DNA of 64,000 nt from NCBI GenBank assembly GCA_035517115.1, contig DATIZL010000084.1, forward strand, positions 1-64,000, written 5' to 3'. Source of the DNA: Hyphomicrobium_A sp035517115. GTDB lineage: Bacteria > Pseudomonadota > Alphaproteobacteria > Rhizobiales > Hyphomicrobiaceae. The position numbers and the translations under genes were made by a program. Shown here piece after piece: positions 51,799 through 60,844 of the stretch. A model generated the notes under the pieces. The model was not told the DNA's origin. It did no database searches and saw nothing but the letters and a program-made list of their open reading frames with translations. Positions within the stretch are counted from its first letter, which is position 1. Each line of letters opens with the position of its first letter.

Positions 51799-53151
51799 TC
51801 AGCCGCCCGCGCCGAGCTCCTCGAAGCTCGCGGTGAAGGTCGAGCCGATACCGAGCTTGGAGGCAATCTTCAGCTCGCCGCGGTGGCGGTTCAGAATGTG
51901 CTTCACGATGGCGAGACCGAGCCCGGTGCCGCCCTTCTCGCGGCTCGAGGCCACGTTGACGCGATAGAAGCGCTCGGTGAGGCGCGGCAAATGCACGGGC
52001 GCGATGCCGGGGCCGTCGTCCGCCACGCTGACCCAGACGCGGGCGCTGCCGGAGCCGCGTGGGGCATCGCGCCCGACGCGCACCTCGATGTGGCCCCCCT
52101 CGCGCCCGTACTTGATCGCGTTCTGGATCAGGTTCTGCAGTACCTGCACGATCTCCTCGCGATCGCCGCGGATGCGCGCGGGAACGCCGTCGCGGATGAA
52201 CGTCAGATGCGTCTTGGCGCTTTCCGCCACCGGCTCGAGTGACTGGCAGACGTAAGCCGCCGTCTCGTTGAGCTCGACGATGCCGCGCGGGGGCAGGTGC
52301 ACGCGCATCTCCACCCGGCTCAACGACAAGAGATCGTCGATGAGCCGCGTCATGCGCTCCGCCTGGCTCGCCATCAGCTTCAAGAACCGCTCGCGCGCGG
52401 CCGCGTCCTCACGCGCAGGCCCCTGCAGCGTCTCCACGAAGGCACGTAAGGACGCGAGCGGGGTCCTGAGCTCATGGCTGGCGTTGGCGATGAAGTCGGC
52501 GCGCATTTGCGCGAGCCTGTCCTGCTCGGTCAAGTCACGGAAGGTGACCAAGAGGTGCGGTGAGGACGGCTCGGCCGAGGGTGACAGCCGCGATACGGTC
52601 GCTGCGATGCGGCGCTCGACCGGCACGCGCTCGGTGAGCTCGACGTCGATGCGCTCCTCGGAGGCCAGCGCCGCGTCGACCGCAGCGATGAGATCGGGGT
52701 TGCGCGTGACCTGGCTCAGCGGCCGGCCATTCTCGATCTTGGGAAACAGCTCGGCGACGAGGCGATTGTGGTGCACGACGGTCCCCGCAGCGTCGAGCGC
52801 CACCGCGGCAGTGGGAATCGCGTCGACGACGGCGCGCCAGCCCTTGCGGTCGAGCCCGCGCGCACCGTCGGTCCGCGCCGTACGCCCGCCGCCCAGCGCC
52901 TCGATCAAAACGGTCGAGTCGAGCGGCCAGAAGGCGGCGGCGACGAAGAGGACGGCGATGCTCGCGAGCGCGGGGAGCGTGCCGAGCTTGCCAACCAGCA
53001 CCAGGACGGCGAAGAGGGCGGTCGCGGCCGCGAGCGGCATCCAGCGCGCCGCCACGCGCCGCTTGGCGCCGAGCCAAACGAGCGCGCTCCAGGCCTCAAG
53101 CTCGCCCTTGCGCTCCGTCCAGCGACCGCTCAGCTCCGGACCTATCGACAT
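51799..53151 (-). CDS. phoR: Phosphate regulon sensor histidine kinase (PhoR)
   Basis: A membrane histidine kinase of 450 residues. Two membrane helices (LAAATALFAVLVLVGKLGTL, about 40-60, and ALASIAVLFVAAAFWPLDST) are followed by a PAS-like domain (AVVDAIPTAAVALDAAGTVVHHN), the H-box with His226 in FIANASHELRTPLASLRAF, and N, G1 and G2 boxes NLIQNAIKYGREG, VSVADDGPGIAP and GGTGLGLAIVKH. It matches PhoR in layout, but its partner phoB immediately downstream is a remnant and no pst genes are visible. It may signal to another regulator or be inert. Confidence 0.85.
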   Translation of the reverse strand: MSIGPELSGRWTERKGELEAWSALVWLGAKRRVAARWMPLAAATALFAVLVLVGKLGTLPALASIAVLFVAAAFWPLDSTVLIEALGGGRTARTDGARGLDRKGWRAVVDAIPTAAVALDAAGTVVHHNRLVAELFPKIENGRPLSQVTRNPDLIAAVDAALASEERIDVELTERVPVERRIAATVSRLSPSAEPSSPHLLVTFRDLTEQDRLAQMRADFIANASHELRTPLASLRAFVETLQGPAREDAAARERFLKLMASQAERMTRLIDDLLSLSRVEMRVHLPPRGIVELNETAAYVCQSLEPVAESAKTHLTFIRDGVPARIRGDREEIVQVLQNLIQNAIKYGREGGHIEVRVGRDAPRGSGSARVWVSVADDGPGIAPVHLPRLTERFYRVNVASSREKGGTGLGLAIVKHILNRHRGELKIASKLGIGSTFTASFEELGAGG

Positions 53152-53294
53152 TTGTCAGCACTTTGCCTCGAGCCGCCTCGACCGGCGGCAGACGTGCTAG
53201 ATAATGGGCTTTGCTCAGCCTTTCAAACACGCACGAAAGCTGCGCGAAGGCAACCTCCGCGAAACGCTTGACAGCAAGAAGACGGAACCCTGCC

Positions 53295-54161
53295 ATGAAC
53301 GACGCTAAGAGCAAGGGCAGCAAACGCATTGCCTTTGACATCGACGATCCCAAGCTGCCGGCGGAGGTCGAGCAGAAGGCCTTGGGCTCGGGCGGATTTC
53401 CCTACAAGGAGAAGTTGAAGAAGAAGGACTACGAGGAGGACCTGCTGGCGCTGCAGCTCGAGCTCATCAAGCTGCAGGACCACATCCAGAATCACGGCGA
53501 GCGGCTCGTCGTGCTGTTCGAGGGTCGCGACGCCTCCGGCAAGGGCAGCTGCATCAGCCGCTTCCTCGGCCGCCTCAACCCGCGGCACGCGCGCTCGGTC
53601 GCGCTGTCGAAGCCGACCGACACCGAGCGCGGCCAGTGGTACTTCCAGCGCTACGCCTGCCACCTGCCGACCGCAGGCGACATCGTGCTGTTCGACCGCT
53701 CCTGGTACAACCGCGCCGGCGTCGAGCGCGTCATGGGCTTCTGCACCGAAGAGCAGACCGCCGAATTCCTGCGCGACGCGCCCGACTTCGAGGCGCTGCT
53801 GGTGCGCGACGGCATCCGTTTCTTCAAGCTGTTCTTGGTCATCGGCCGCGAGATGCAGTTGCAGCGCTTCCACGAGCGCCGGCATGACCCGTTCAAGAAA
53901 TGGAAGATCACCGACATCGATCTCGCGGCCATCAAGAAGTGGGACGACTACTCCGAGGCGCAGCACGACATCTTCCGTTTCACGCACACGACGATTGCGC
54001 CGTGGACGGTCATCCGCGCCAACGACCAGCGGCGCGCGCGGCTCGAGGCGATCCGCGTGGTGCTTTCTGCCATTCCCTACGATGGCAAGGACGAGCAGGC
54101 GGTCGGCAAGCCGGACCCGAAAATTGCTGGATCGGGGCCGGAGTTCTTCCAGGCGGACTAG
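53295..54161 (+). CDS. ppk2: Polyphosphate kinase 2
   Basis: A cytoplasmic PPK2-family enzyme that uses polyphosphate to phosphorylate nucleotides (GDP/ADP), 288 residues. Walker A EGRDASGKGS lies near residue 77-85, the lid helix ALSKPTDTERGQWYFQRYA follows, and Walker B is IVLFDRSWYNRAGVERVMGF. The start at 53295 follows the ACCC purine-poor region; an upstream ATG at 53211 is non-homologous. Placed between phoR and a 2OG oxygenase. Confidence 0.95.
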   Translation: MNDAKSKGSKRIAFDIDDPKLPAEVEQKALGSGGFPYKEKLKKKDYEEDLLALQLELIKLQDHIQNHGERLVVLFEGRDASGKGSCISRFLGRLNPRHARSVALSKPTDTERGQWYFQRYACHLPTAGDIVLFDRSWYNRAGVERVMGFCTEEQTAEFLRDAPDFEALLVRDGIRFFKLFLVIGREMQLQRFHERRHDPFKKWKITDIDLAAIKKWDDYSEAQHDIFRFTHTTIAPWTVIRANDQRRARLEAIRVVLSAIPYDGKDEQAVGKPDPKIAGSGPEFFQAD

Positions 54162-54300
54162 CCGAGAGCACGTGTCTTCCGGCGCTCACAAGAACCTTAA
54201 CGGCAAAGAGTCGCGGTGATGGCACCTTTGGCCAACGTTCGTGTAAGGTGATCTCCGACAAGCTTCAAAACCTACAGGGGAACGACCGGGAGCACGCCAA

Positions 54301-54969
54301 ATGACGTACCTCTCATACGAATCGATCGAACGGACGCCGCTGCAAAGGGCCCCCTTTGAATACATCGTGGTGCCCAATTGCGTGAGCTCTGCCGATCTCC
54401 AGAAGATCGGCGCGGATTTCCCTCCTGTGCTGGGCGCCGGATCGCATCCTCCGAGCGAACTCGACATTCATGGACACTTCGCCGGTCTTCTTAAGGAGCT
54501 CGATGGACCGGCCTTTCGCCAAGCGGTGGAAAAAAAGTTTGGCATCGACCTTGCGGGCCGGCCGACCATGTGCACCGTGCGCGGGCACGTGCAGAAGAAG
54601 GACGGCGGGATTCACACCGACAGCAAGACCAAGATCATCACCGTCCTCCTTTATCTCAACGAAGGCTGGGACAACGACGGGGGTCGGCTGCGGCTTCTAC
54701 GCAACGGTACAGACCTCGAGGATTATGCTGCCGAGGTGCCGCCGACCAATGGAACGCTTCTCATCTTCCGGCGCTCGGACAACTCCTGGCACGGGCACAA
54801 GCCCTTCGAGGGGCCGCGCCGCGCCATTCAGTTCAATTGGGTGACGAGCGAGGACGTGGTCAAGAAGGAGCAGGCGCGCCACCGGCTCTCGACACGCGTC
54901 AAGTGGCTCAAAAACCTGCTCTCGGGCACCGCGGGCGTCAGCCCTCACGGCGAAGGAGCCGCTCAGTAA
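54301..54969 (+). CDS. 2-oxoglutarate/Fe(II)-dependent oxygenase family protein
   Basis: A cupin-like oxygenase of 222 residues, similar to prolyl 4-hydroxylase-type enzymes. The metal site is HTD (His105, Asp107, in GGIHTDSKTK) with the distal His in WHGHKPF (around residue 164) and the 2-oxoglutarate arginine in PRRAIQFNW. The strands KIITVLLYLNE and GTLLIFRRSDNSWHGH are typical. Substrate unknown. The ATG is preceded by a loose GGGGAACG. Overlaps the phosphatase gene tail by 32 bases. Confidence 0.88.
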   Translation: MTYLSYESIERTPLQRAPFEYIVVPNCVSSADLQKIGADFPPVLGAGSHPPSELDIHGHFAGLLKELDGPAFRQAVEKKFGIDLAGRPTMCTVRGHVQKKDGGIHTDSKTKIITVLLYLNEGWDNDGGRLRLLRNGTDLEDYAAEVPPTNGTLLIFRRSDNSWHGHKPFEGPRRAIQFNWVTSEDVVKKEQARHRLSTRVKWLKNLLSGTAGVSPHGEGAAQ

Positions 54970-55648
54970 AGGCGGTGGCGAGCGAGCGAGCGCGGAACCC
55001 GAGCGCGACCTCGTCGGGATCATAGCGGCTCTCGATCCACGCGCGAAAGCTCAAGCTGCCCGCGCCGCGATCGCGGCGATAGGCTTCGATCACGCGCCGG
55101 AGAATGCCCGCGCGCGAGGAGCGAAGATGGCCGAAGCGCAGCGATAGCTGGTCCAAGCCCTCGTCCACCGGACGGCCCTCGACGGCGATGAGGTAGACGG
55201 CGGCGACGAAGCCGGTGCGGTCGGCTCCCGACTTGCAGTGGATCAGCGCAGGGTAGGTCAGCGAGGCGAGTAGATCGATCAGATCGAGCAGGTCCTGCTT
55301 GCGGGGTGCTTGCCGCGCGCGGATGGCGACCTTGTGCAGATCGAGGTGCATCCGCTCGCAGGCCTCCTTCTCGAGCGGCCATGACCCGAACGCGCGTCCG
55401 CCGCGCACGCAGATTACGCTTCTGAGGCCCTTCTCCTGCAGGCTCTTCAGGTCGCCGGGCGTCGGCTGCGCCGAGCGCCACAGGCGTTCGGTGACGCGAT
55501 GGCGATTGCGGTAGAACAGGCGCAGGATCCCGTGATCGAACAACAGGAGGTCGAGCCAGGCATGCGCGCGCCCCAGCGGAGTTAGACCCGCCTCCCAGGA
55601 TTCGGCCCGGCGTGCGAGCCGCTCCTCGCGCCTTTCGAATTTGAGCAT
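54938..55648 (-). CDS. Dual-specificity/tyrosine protein phosphatase
   Basis: A 236-residue cytoplasmic phosphatase of the DSP/PTP fold. The P-loop CKSGADR carries catalytic Cys138 and Arg144, and a candidate general acid lies upstream in MHLDLHKVAIRARQ. The N-terminus (MLKFERREERLARRAESWE) is helical and basic. The target is not known; similar genes occur widely in Hyphomicrobiales. Gene tail overlaps the oxygenase tail. Confidence 0.88.
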   Translation of the reverse strand: MLKFERREERLARRAESWEAGLTPLGRAHAWLDLLLFDHGILRLFYRNRHRVTERLWRSAQPTPGDLKSLQEKGLRSVICVRGGRAFGSWPLEKEACERMHLDLHKVAIRARQAPRKQDLLDLIDLLASLTYPALIHCKSGADRTGFVAAVYLIAVEGRPVDEGLDQLSLRFGHLRSSRAGILRRVIEAYRRDRGAGSLSFRAWIESRYDPDEVALGFRARSLATAFTERLLRREG

Positions 55649-55996
55649 CCTCTGCCTTCGATCTGCCTGTCCGCCGCGGACGCCTGCCTACTCTTGTTCC
55701 TTACGTCAGTTCTGGCGCAAAGGCAGTCCTATTTGCCGCTACGGTTGAATTCTCAGGACCAATTCACTGGCCACGGCATTACCGTGTAAGGCCCGCGTAA
55801 TCTCGGCGCCCTATGTCGCGCTGTCGCGTGGGGGGATGCCTTCATGACAACTGGGCTCATAGTGCTCCTCGCATTTGTCGGGGGAGGCATCGTCTCCTTT
55901 CTCGTCATATTGAGCATGTGGCTTGACGGCTGAGGCCGAGCCCGGCGCTTTCCGCGCGGTCCTCCGCCCGGCTTCGTCGAAGCACCACGGCCAAGC
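55649..55996. other. Mostly non-coding stretch containing one microprotein frame
   Basis: Only a 29-residue frame at 55844-55933 can be supported in this stretch. The remainder (55649-55843) holds no plausible reading frame or recognised RNA. Confidence 0.5.
55844..55933 (+). CDS. Single-span membrane microprotein (29 aa)
   Basis: The frame MTTGLIVLLAFVGGGIVSFLVILSMWLDG (given by positions 55844-55930) is a single hydrophobic helix with a short polar end. A purine-rich site (GGGGGA) lies eight bases upstream. Read from composition only, but the absence of charged residues and the acceptable ribosome-binding site argue for coding. Confidence 0.5.
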   Translation: MTTGLIVLLAFVGGGIVSFLVILSMWLDG

Positions 55997-57070
55997 CTAC
56001 TCGGAGAGGTCGCCCGCCACCTTGAGCACGGCCACCGGGCCGATGGGCGGCTTCCACCTCTTCAACTGATGCGCGAGTTGAATGAGTGCCTGCTGTTGCT
56101 CGCCCCAGCTGCGTCCGCCGGCAACGGCGGCAACGATGGGCCGGTCATCGACCTCATTGAGGCATGCGCCTGCGACGGCGAGCGAGTAGAACTCCGTGCC
56201 GTGGTGGTGGGCGCCCTTTCCTTCGACCTCGATGAGCTTGGCCAAGTGGCCGGCGCCCTTCAGCTCGTTGATGAACTGCGCCTGGTATTTGTAGGGCACG
56301 ACCGTATCGTTCCGGTCGGCGAGCGCGAAGATGCGCCGGTCCCAGCGCGTCGCGATCGAGCCCAAGTGATCGGACGGATCGTACATGGCACGGTGGAGGA
56401 CATTTCTGTTCGGGTGGTACCCAATCCTCGTCAGATAGTCGTATTGGACCTCGGTGAGCTCCGTTGCTCCCGACCCCAAGACATCGCAATGCACGTCCGT
56501 CCTGCCGAGCGTCAGGAGCGCCGCGGCGATGGTCGCACCGCCGGACTGGCCGGCGAGCGCGATGTCATCGATCCCGAGCCTCTCTTTCAGGGCGTCGACG
56601 ACGGCGTTCATGACGAACGTCTCCTTCGGGAGCCTGCGCTCGCCGTGATTGCCGGAGGACCCCTGCAGCCCGACGCGCGAGACATAGACGTAACGCACCC
56701 GCATCTTGTCCGCCCAGGCCTGCAATAGCTTCTTCATCATCACGAGCTCGGATTCGAGCTTGCCGGGTGTGCCGAACTGCTCGGGGGAAGCGTCGCCGCC
56801 GAAGAAGAGAACGGCCTGGCGGCGCGGCTCAAAGCCCTTGGTGACGAAGTAGGCGACGCACTCGGTTCCTAGCTTCGTCTCGATGAACACGCGTCCGTCG
56901 AGGGATTCGCACTTTGCTTTCGAGGTACTTTCCTCGATCAGCACGCGATGAAACTTCACGGCGCCGGGCGCGAACGTGTCGGCGAAGGCGACCCTCACCG
57001 CAACCGATGCCACGAAGGCCAGGATTGTGCCCGCCGTGACGCAAAAACTGCGTTTCGCCTCCGAGGTCAT
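55997..57070 (-). CDS. Secreted alpha/beta-hydrolase
   Basis: A 357-residue exported serine hydrolase. GGAGGG directly ahead of the ATG at 57070 and a signal (MTSEAKRSFCVTAGTILAFV...AFA) set the start. The nucleophile elbow is GQSGG near residue 176, and the candidate acid and histidine are in LADRNDTVVPYKYQ and GKGAHHHGTEF. It resembles periplasmic esterases/depolymerases of unknown substrate. The ORF continues upstream with an arginine-rich frame that is a shadow of the neighbouring gene. Confidence 0.8.
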   Translation of the reverse strand: MTSEAKRSFCVTAGTILAFVASVAVRVAFADTFAPGAVKFHRVLIEESTSKAKCESLDGRVFIETKLGTECVAYFVTKGFEPRRQAVLFFGGDASPEQFGTPGKLESELVMMKKLLQAWADKMRVRYVYVSRVGLQGSSGNHGERRLPKETFVMNAVVDALKERLGIDDIALAGQSGGATIAAALLTLGRTDVHCDVLGSGATELTEVQYDYLTRIGYHPNRNVLHRAMYDPSDHLGSIATRWDRRIFALADRNDTVVPYKYQAQFINELKGAGHLAKLIEVEGKGAHHHGTEFYSLAVAGACLNEVDDRPIVAAVAGGRSWGEQQQALIQLAHQLKRWKPPIGPVAVLKVAGDLSE

Positions 57071-57168
57071 TGGACCCTCCAATCTCGGCTCCGCGCGAAC
57101 TTGCGGTGCAAGATTGCTAGGTCCGGAGGCCTTCACGCGCTGTTCTCTGGGGAACAGCAGCGGTGGGG

Positions 57169-58032
57169 CTAGCGCACCACGAGCAGAGGGCAGGGGAGCG
57201 CGGCGGCGAGCGAGCGCGGCGCGTCCTCGCCCGAGACGACGAGGCCGCCGTACTGCGCCAGCACGAGACCCGCCTTGTGACGGCGCACGGCGGCCGCGAT
57301 CGCGTTGACGTCGCCGCGCGCCGCAAGCACGGCCTCGAGCGCCGGGCCGCCGCTTTCGGCGAACAAGAGCCGCGCGCGCCCCTCGAGCTCGGACAAGTCG
57401 CTCGGGCGGTTGCCGACGAGCATGAGCCGGACCCCGGACTGGGCCGCGCGCGCCAGCCGTTCGGCCGCTTTCAACAGCGGCTCGAGCCGCTCGAAGTGCT
57501 CGACTGCTGCGACCACCGGGCCGCTCGAGCCGCGCGCCGCCGTGCCGGCGACGAGAACGCCGGTGGTATCGCCGACGTGCGCAAAGACCTCGCGTAGACG
57601 CCGGTCGTCGGCCGCTGCGAACGGCTCCGCGATAGCGACGACGTTCCACGGCCCCTTCTCAGCGCAAGCGCTCGCCAGAGCACTTAAGGGATCGCCGCGC
57701 ATGGTGCGCGCGCGGCAAGGGATGGCCGAGCGCTTGGCGGCCTCCGCCACCTGGCGCTGCAGGGCCGCCCCCACGAAGCGCAGCTCGTGCTCGAGATCGG
57801 GCGCGGCGATCGATCGCCAGCCCTCGCCGGACGCAAGCTGACGCGCGAACGGGAACTGCGCGAGATCGAAGAGTTGCTTGTCCTCGACATAGAGGCTTTC
57901 GACCTCGGAGCCGAAGGCATGGGCGAGCTGCATCGCCGCCTCGATCGCGGGAGAGCTCGTGCGCCCCGCAGTCGGCAGCCAGACGACGACGCGGCCGCGC
58001 TCCTCGCCGGCGGCAGCGACGTGGGCGATCAT
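57169..58032 (-). CDS. Universal-stress-protein-like protein
   Basis: A 287-residue protein whose start ATG overlaps the Lon-like ATPase stop by four bases (ATGA). It has two weak Usp-like halves. The first (RVVVWLPTAGRTSSPAIEAAMQLAHAFGSEVESLYVED) resembles the UspA strand-helix start. The second ends in GLVLAQYGGLVVSGEDAPRSLAAALPCPLLVVR, where GxxxxxxGxxxS... marks the nucleotide-binding tail. Translational coupling suggests it acts with the ATPase. Confidence 0.8.
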   Translation of the reverse strand: MIAHVAAAGEERGRVVVWLPTAGRTSSPAIEAAMQLAHAFGSEVESLYVEDKQLFDLAQFPFARQLASGEGWRSIAAPDLEHELRFVGAALQRQVAEAAKRSAIPCRARTMRGDPLSALASACAEKGPWNVVAIAEPFAAADDRRLREVFAHVGDTTGVLVAGTAARGSSGPVVAAVEHFERLEPLLKAAERLARAAQSGVRLMLVGNRPSDLSELEGRARLLFAESGGPALEAVLAARGDVNAIAAAVRRHKAGLVLAQYGGLVVSGEDAPRSLAAALPCPLLVVR

Positions 58033-59786
58033 GACAGCGCGCCTAGGCCGCGCGCACCGGAACGCCCTTTGCGCTCCTCCAGCGCGCGCTTGACGTCGTC
58101 GATGGAGGTCACCTTGCGCCCTTCGCGGCCGGCCCAATGGTCGGCCTCACGGCAGATGTCGGCGATGTGGGAAACCTCGAGCGAGAGCTTGCCGTTGCCG
58201 CCGGCCTTGCGCGCGGCCTCGTCGATGAGCATGGCGACGCCGCCGGCGTCGACCGGCTTCAAGGAGTTCTGCGCCACGATGCCAGCGATGAGGCGCGCGT
58301 AGGCGGTGATGATCTCGTCCGAGCGCTCGACCGAATCCTCGAACTCGGCTTCCACCTTGAACAGCCGCATGAGGCGCGGGCAGCCCTTGGCGAGCGCGCG
58401 CTGATCGGCGGCGTCTCCCAGAACGACGAGCTTCGCGCTCAATGGAATAGGCTCCAAGTCTGGGATTTCGCTCGACCCCAGCGCAACCGGCTCGGAGGGC
58501 GGATCAAAGCGGATCTCGCCTGCTTCAAGGGCACGCGCGAGCGCTTCAGCCGTGGCACGGGGAGCCGAGAGCAGCTCGCGCGCCTCGAGCAGCAGGAAAC
58601 CGCCGTTGGCGCGATGCAGCGCCCCCGGCTTGATGCGGGAAACCTGGACAGGCTGCCCTTCGCCGCCGCCCGCCGCGGATTCGACGCGGCCGAAGATGTT
58701 GGCATAGGTCGGGTTCGCCTCGGCGACCACGGGTGCACCAGGCGTGGCGCCGCTCGCCGCCATCACGTGCACGCGGTAGCGCATGAAGCGCGGGTCCCCG
58801 ATAGTGCCGACCGGAACCTTGACGCTCTCGTGCCCGCCCGATCCTAAGAACAGCGCCGCATTGCGGATGAGATCGCGCCCCGCGGCCTTGATGAAGCTCT
58901 CCACGCCGGAGGCATCGCCGAACTGGATCTTCAGTTCATCGAGCACGGCGCGCACCTGGCGCCCTGCCACCTGCTCGTTCAGCGCGTTGAGCCGCTCGCG
59001 CCGTGCCTTCTCCGCGCCCGGGCGCTCGGCCAGCAGCGCCTCGATCTCCGATTCGAGCGCGGCGATCTTGGTCTCCACCTCGCGCCGCAGCTCCTCCGGC
59101 ACCGAGTTGAACACGTCCGTCTTCACTACCTTGCCTTCGAGGATCGGCGCCACGGCGATGCCGGCAGGGGTGCGCAGAAGCGCGATGTTTTGCGCCTCGG
59201 CCTCGCGCCGCAGCGTCTCCAGCGCGTCCTCGCGGCTGAAGCGGAACTCCTCCTCGATGGTGCGGCGTTTGAGTTCATAGTCGTCGGCTGCGAAAGCCGC
59301 GGGCAGCGCGTCGGCGAGACGGTCGATGACCTGCGCCATGCCGTCGGCGAACGCCTTTGCCGTGCCGGCCGGGAGCTTCAGCGCGCGAAAGCCGCCTGCG
59401 GCATCGAAGGAGCTGACGTAGACCCAATCCGATGGCTTCTCCGTGGTGCGGGCGATCGCCTGCAGCTCAGAGCGCACGGTCGCGGCATAGCCCGAGCCTT
59501 CGGTCCCGGTGACGAGAATGTTGTAGCCCGGGCCCTTCATGCCGGCGCCGAAGGTGAGCGCATTGAGCGCCCGCGCCTGGCCGACGGCGCCACTCGCGGG
59601 CTCGATGTCGGCGGTCGTCTCGAAGCCGAGCGTCTTGGGGTCGAGCCCGCCGGCGTCGAGGTTCGGCAGCGACGGAGCCGAGCCATTGGCGCCCGCGTGC
59701 GTTTCGGATGAAGGAGCGGGCGCCGGTGCCGCCGATTCGGGCTCGGCGGACTTGCTCTTGCCTTGCTTGGCGCGTTTGAAGAACAT
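58029..59786 (-). CDS. Lon-like AAA_32 family ATPase lacking the peptidase domain
   Basis: A 585-residue protein of the Lon-related AAA_32 (LonC-like) family. The N-terminus is a low-complexity proline/alanine linker; the ATPase begins with LGFETTADIEPASGAVGQARAL and has a Walker A-like GTEGSGYAAT near residue 94. The helical insert with coiled coil (NSVPEELRREVETKIAALES) is followed by IKPGALHRANGGFLLLEAREL and the C-terminal lid domain. The usual Ser-Lys peptidase domain is absent: the protein stops after GRSGARGLGALS. It is coupled to the Usp-like gene. A GTG at 59822 is an alternative start. Confidence 0.82.
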   Translation of the reverse strand: MFFKRAKQGKSKSAEPESAAPAPAPSSETHAGANGSAPSLPNLDAGGLDPKTLGFETTADIEPASGAVGQARALNALTFGAGMKGPGYNILVTGTEGSGYAATVRSELQAIARTTEKPSDWVYVSSFDAAGGFRALKLPAGTAKAFADGMAQVIDRLADALPAAFAADDYELKRRTIEEEFRFSREDALETLRREAEAQNIALLRTPAGIAVAPILEGKVVKTDVFNSVPEELRREVETKIAALESEIEALLAERPGAEKARRERLNALNEQVAGRQVRAVLDELKIQFGDASGVESFIKAAGRDLIRNAALFLGSGGHESVKVPVGTIGDPRFMRYRVHVMAASGATPGAPVVAEANPTYANIFGRVESAAGGGEGQPVQVSRIKPGALHRANGGFLLLEARELLSAPRATAEALARALEAGEIRFDPPSEPVALGSSEIPDLEPIPLSAKLVVLGDAADQRALAKGCPRLMRLFKVEAEFEDSVERSDEIITAYARLIAGIVAQNSLKPVDAGGVAMLIDEAARKAGGNGKLSLEVSHIADICREADHWAGREGRKVTSIDDVKRALEERKGRSGARGLGALS

Positions 59787-59936
59787 GCGGTCCAGGCGCT
59801 CGTCTTGCGGATGAGTTGCCACAACGCCAAGAACAGGTCCGAGCGCGCCGGCGAGCCGGCACGCGCGGCGGGGAAATCATCAACGGAATTGTGCGCTCCC
59901 CCGGATCGTCCCGTGCCACCAGCTTGCGGCGGATCA

Positions 59937-60452
59937 ATGACGGCAGAGCAGGATAAAGCCGGGGATATCGGCATCGATGTGGCGGACGCCGGCCGCGACG
60001 CCGCCGAGCAGGTGCTGCGCCGCGATGCGGTGACGCGCGAGGTTTGCCGCGGCGTCTGCCGGCTGTTGCGCGACCTCGGGCACGCCTGCATCGCAGAGCT
60101 GCCCCTGCCCAACGGGCGGCGCGCCGACGTGGTCGGGCTTTCCCAGAGCGGCGACCTCTGGATCGTCGAGGTCAAATCCGGCGTCGAGGACTTCCGCACC
60201 GATCACAAGTGGCCGGAATACCGGGATTTTTCGGACGCGCTCTTCTTCGCGGTGGCGCCCGGCTTCCCCTTGGAGCTCATCCCCGCCGACACCGGCTTGA
60301 TCCTCGCCGACCGCTACGGCGGGGAAATCGTGCGGCAGGCACCGGAAACGCGCCTCGCACCGGCCCGCCGCAAGGCCATGACGCTGCGCTTTGCGCACTG
60401 CGCGGCCCTCTCCCTGCAGGCCGCACTCGACCCGGCTTTGAAGATTTCCTGA
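59937..60452 (+). CDS. mmcB: MmcB family DNA repair protein
   Basis: A 171-residue putative PD-(D/E)XK nuclease of the alphaproteobacterial MmcB family, named from its role in mitomycin C resistance in Caulobacter. The core is NGRRADVVGLSQSGDLWIVEVKSGVEDFRTDHKW, in which D, E and K form the catalytic signature. The DNA-processing role is known from the family only. Divergent from the Lon-like gene. I did not find a clear full LexA box ahead of it. Confidence 0.92.
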   Translation: MTAEQDKAGDIGIDVADAGRDAAEQVLRRDAVTREVCRGVCRLLRDLGHACIAELPLPNGRRADVVGLSQSGDLWIVEVKSGVEDFRTDHKWPEYRDFSDALFFAVAPGFPLELIPADTGLILADRYGGEIVRQAPETRLAPARRKAMTLRFAHCAALSLQAALDPALKIS

Positions 60453-60523
60453 TTACGCGTCTCAACTGCAGGCGTATAACCACCAGCGGGGAATGGATTT
60501 ATTCCGCGCGAGGTTTCACGCTC

Positions 60524-60808
60524 ATGGGCAAGAAAAAGCATCAGGATGACGACGAGGAAGAGCTCGCCGACGACCCGGAGGCGTACTTGGATGTGCCAAA
60601 GCCGCGCCCGCAAGCCTATGAGCCGCCGCCGCGGCGCGGCCTGTTGCCAGCCCTCAGCGTCGGCGACCTCATCGCTCTCCTTGCCCTGATCGTCGTTTCG
60701 GCAGCCCTCCTGCTCGAGGGCTACAACAAGGATTTCAAGGACTATTCCAAGGAGATAGTGGCGCTGTTCGCCATTGTCGTCGGCTTCCTTCTCGGCCGCA
60801 AAGCGTGA
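60524..60808 (+). CDS. Small two-helix membrane protein
   Basis: A 94-residue protein beginning MGKKKHQDDDEEELADDPE, an acidic soluble N-terminus, followed by two hydrophobic segments (SVGDLIALLALIVVSAALLLEG and EIVALFAIVVGFLLGRKA). It follows mmcB after 71 bases on the same strand and converges with regA. Function unknown. Confidence 0.75.
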   Translation: MGKKKHQDDDEEELADDPEAYLDVPKPRPQAYEPPPRRGLLPALSVGDLIALLALIVVSAALLLEGYNKDFKDYSKEIVALFAIVVGFLLGRKA

Positions 60809-60844
60809 AGGAGCCGCGTGACCGCTGCCTAGTCTGAACGGCGC

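Noticed and set aside
57071..57649. N-terminal extension of the secreted hydrolase frame
   Set aside because: It is arginine/alanine-rich, overlaps the Usp-like gene and lacks a start, whereas 57070 has GGAGGG and a signal peptide.
59823..59936. LexA box before mmcB
   Set aside because: One GAAC half-site at about 59831 but no second GAAC at the seven-base spacing, so no operator is claimed.
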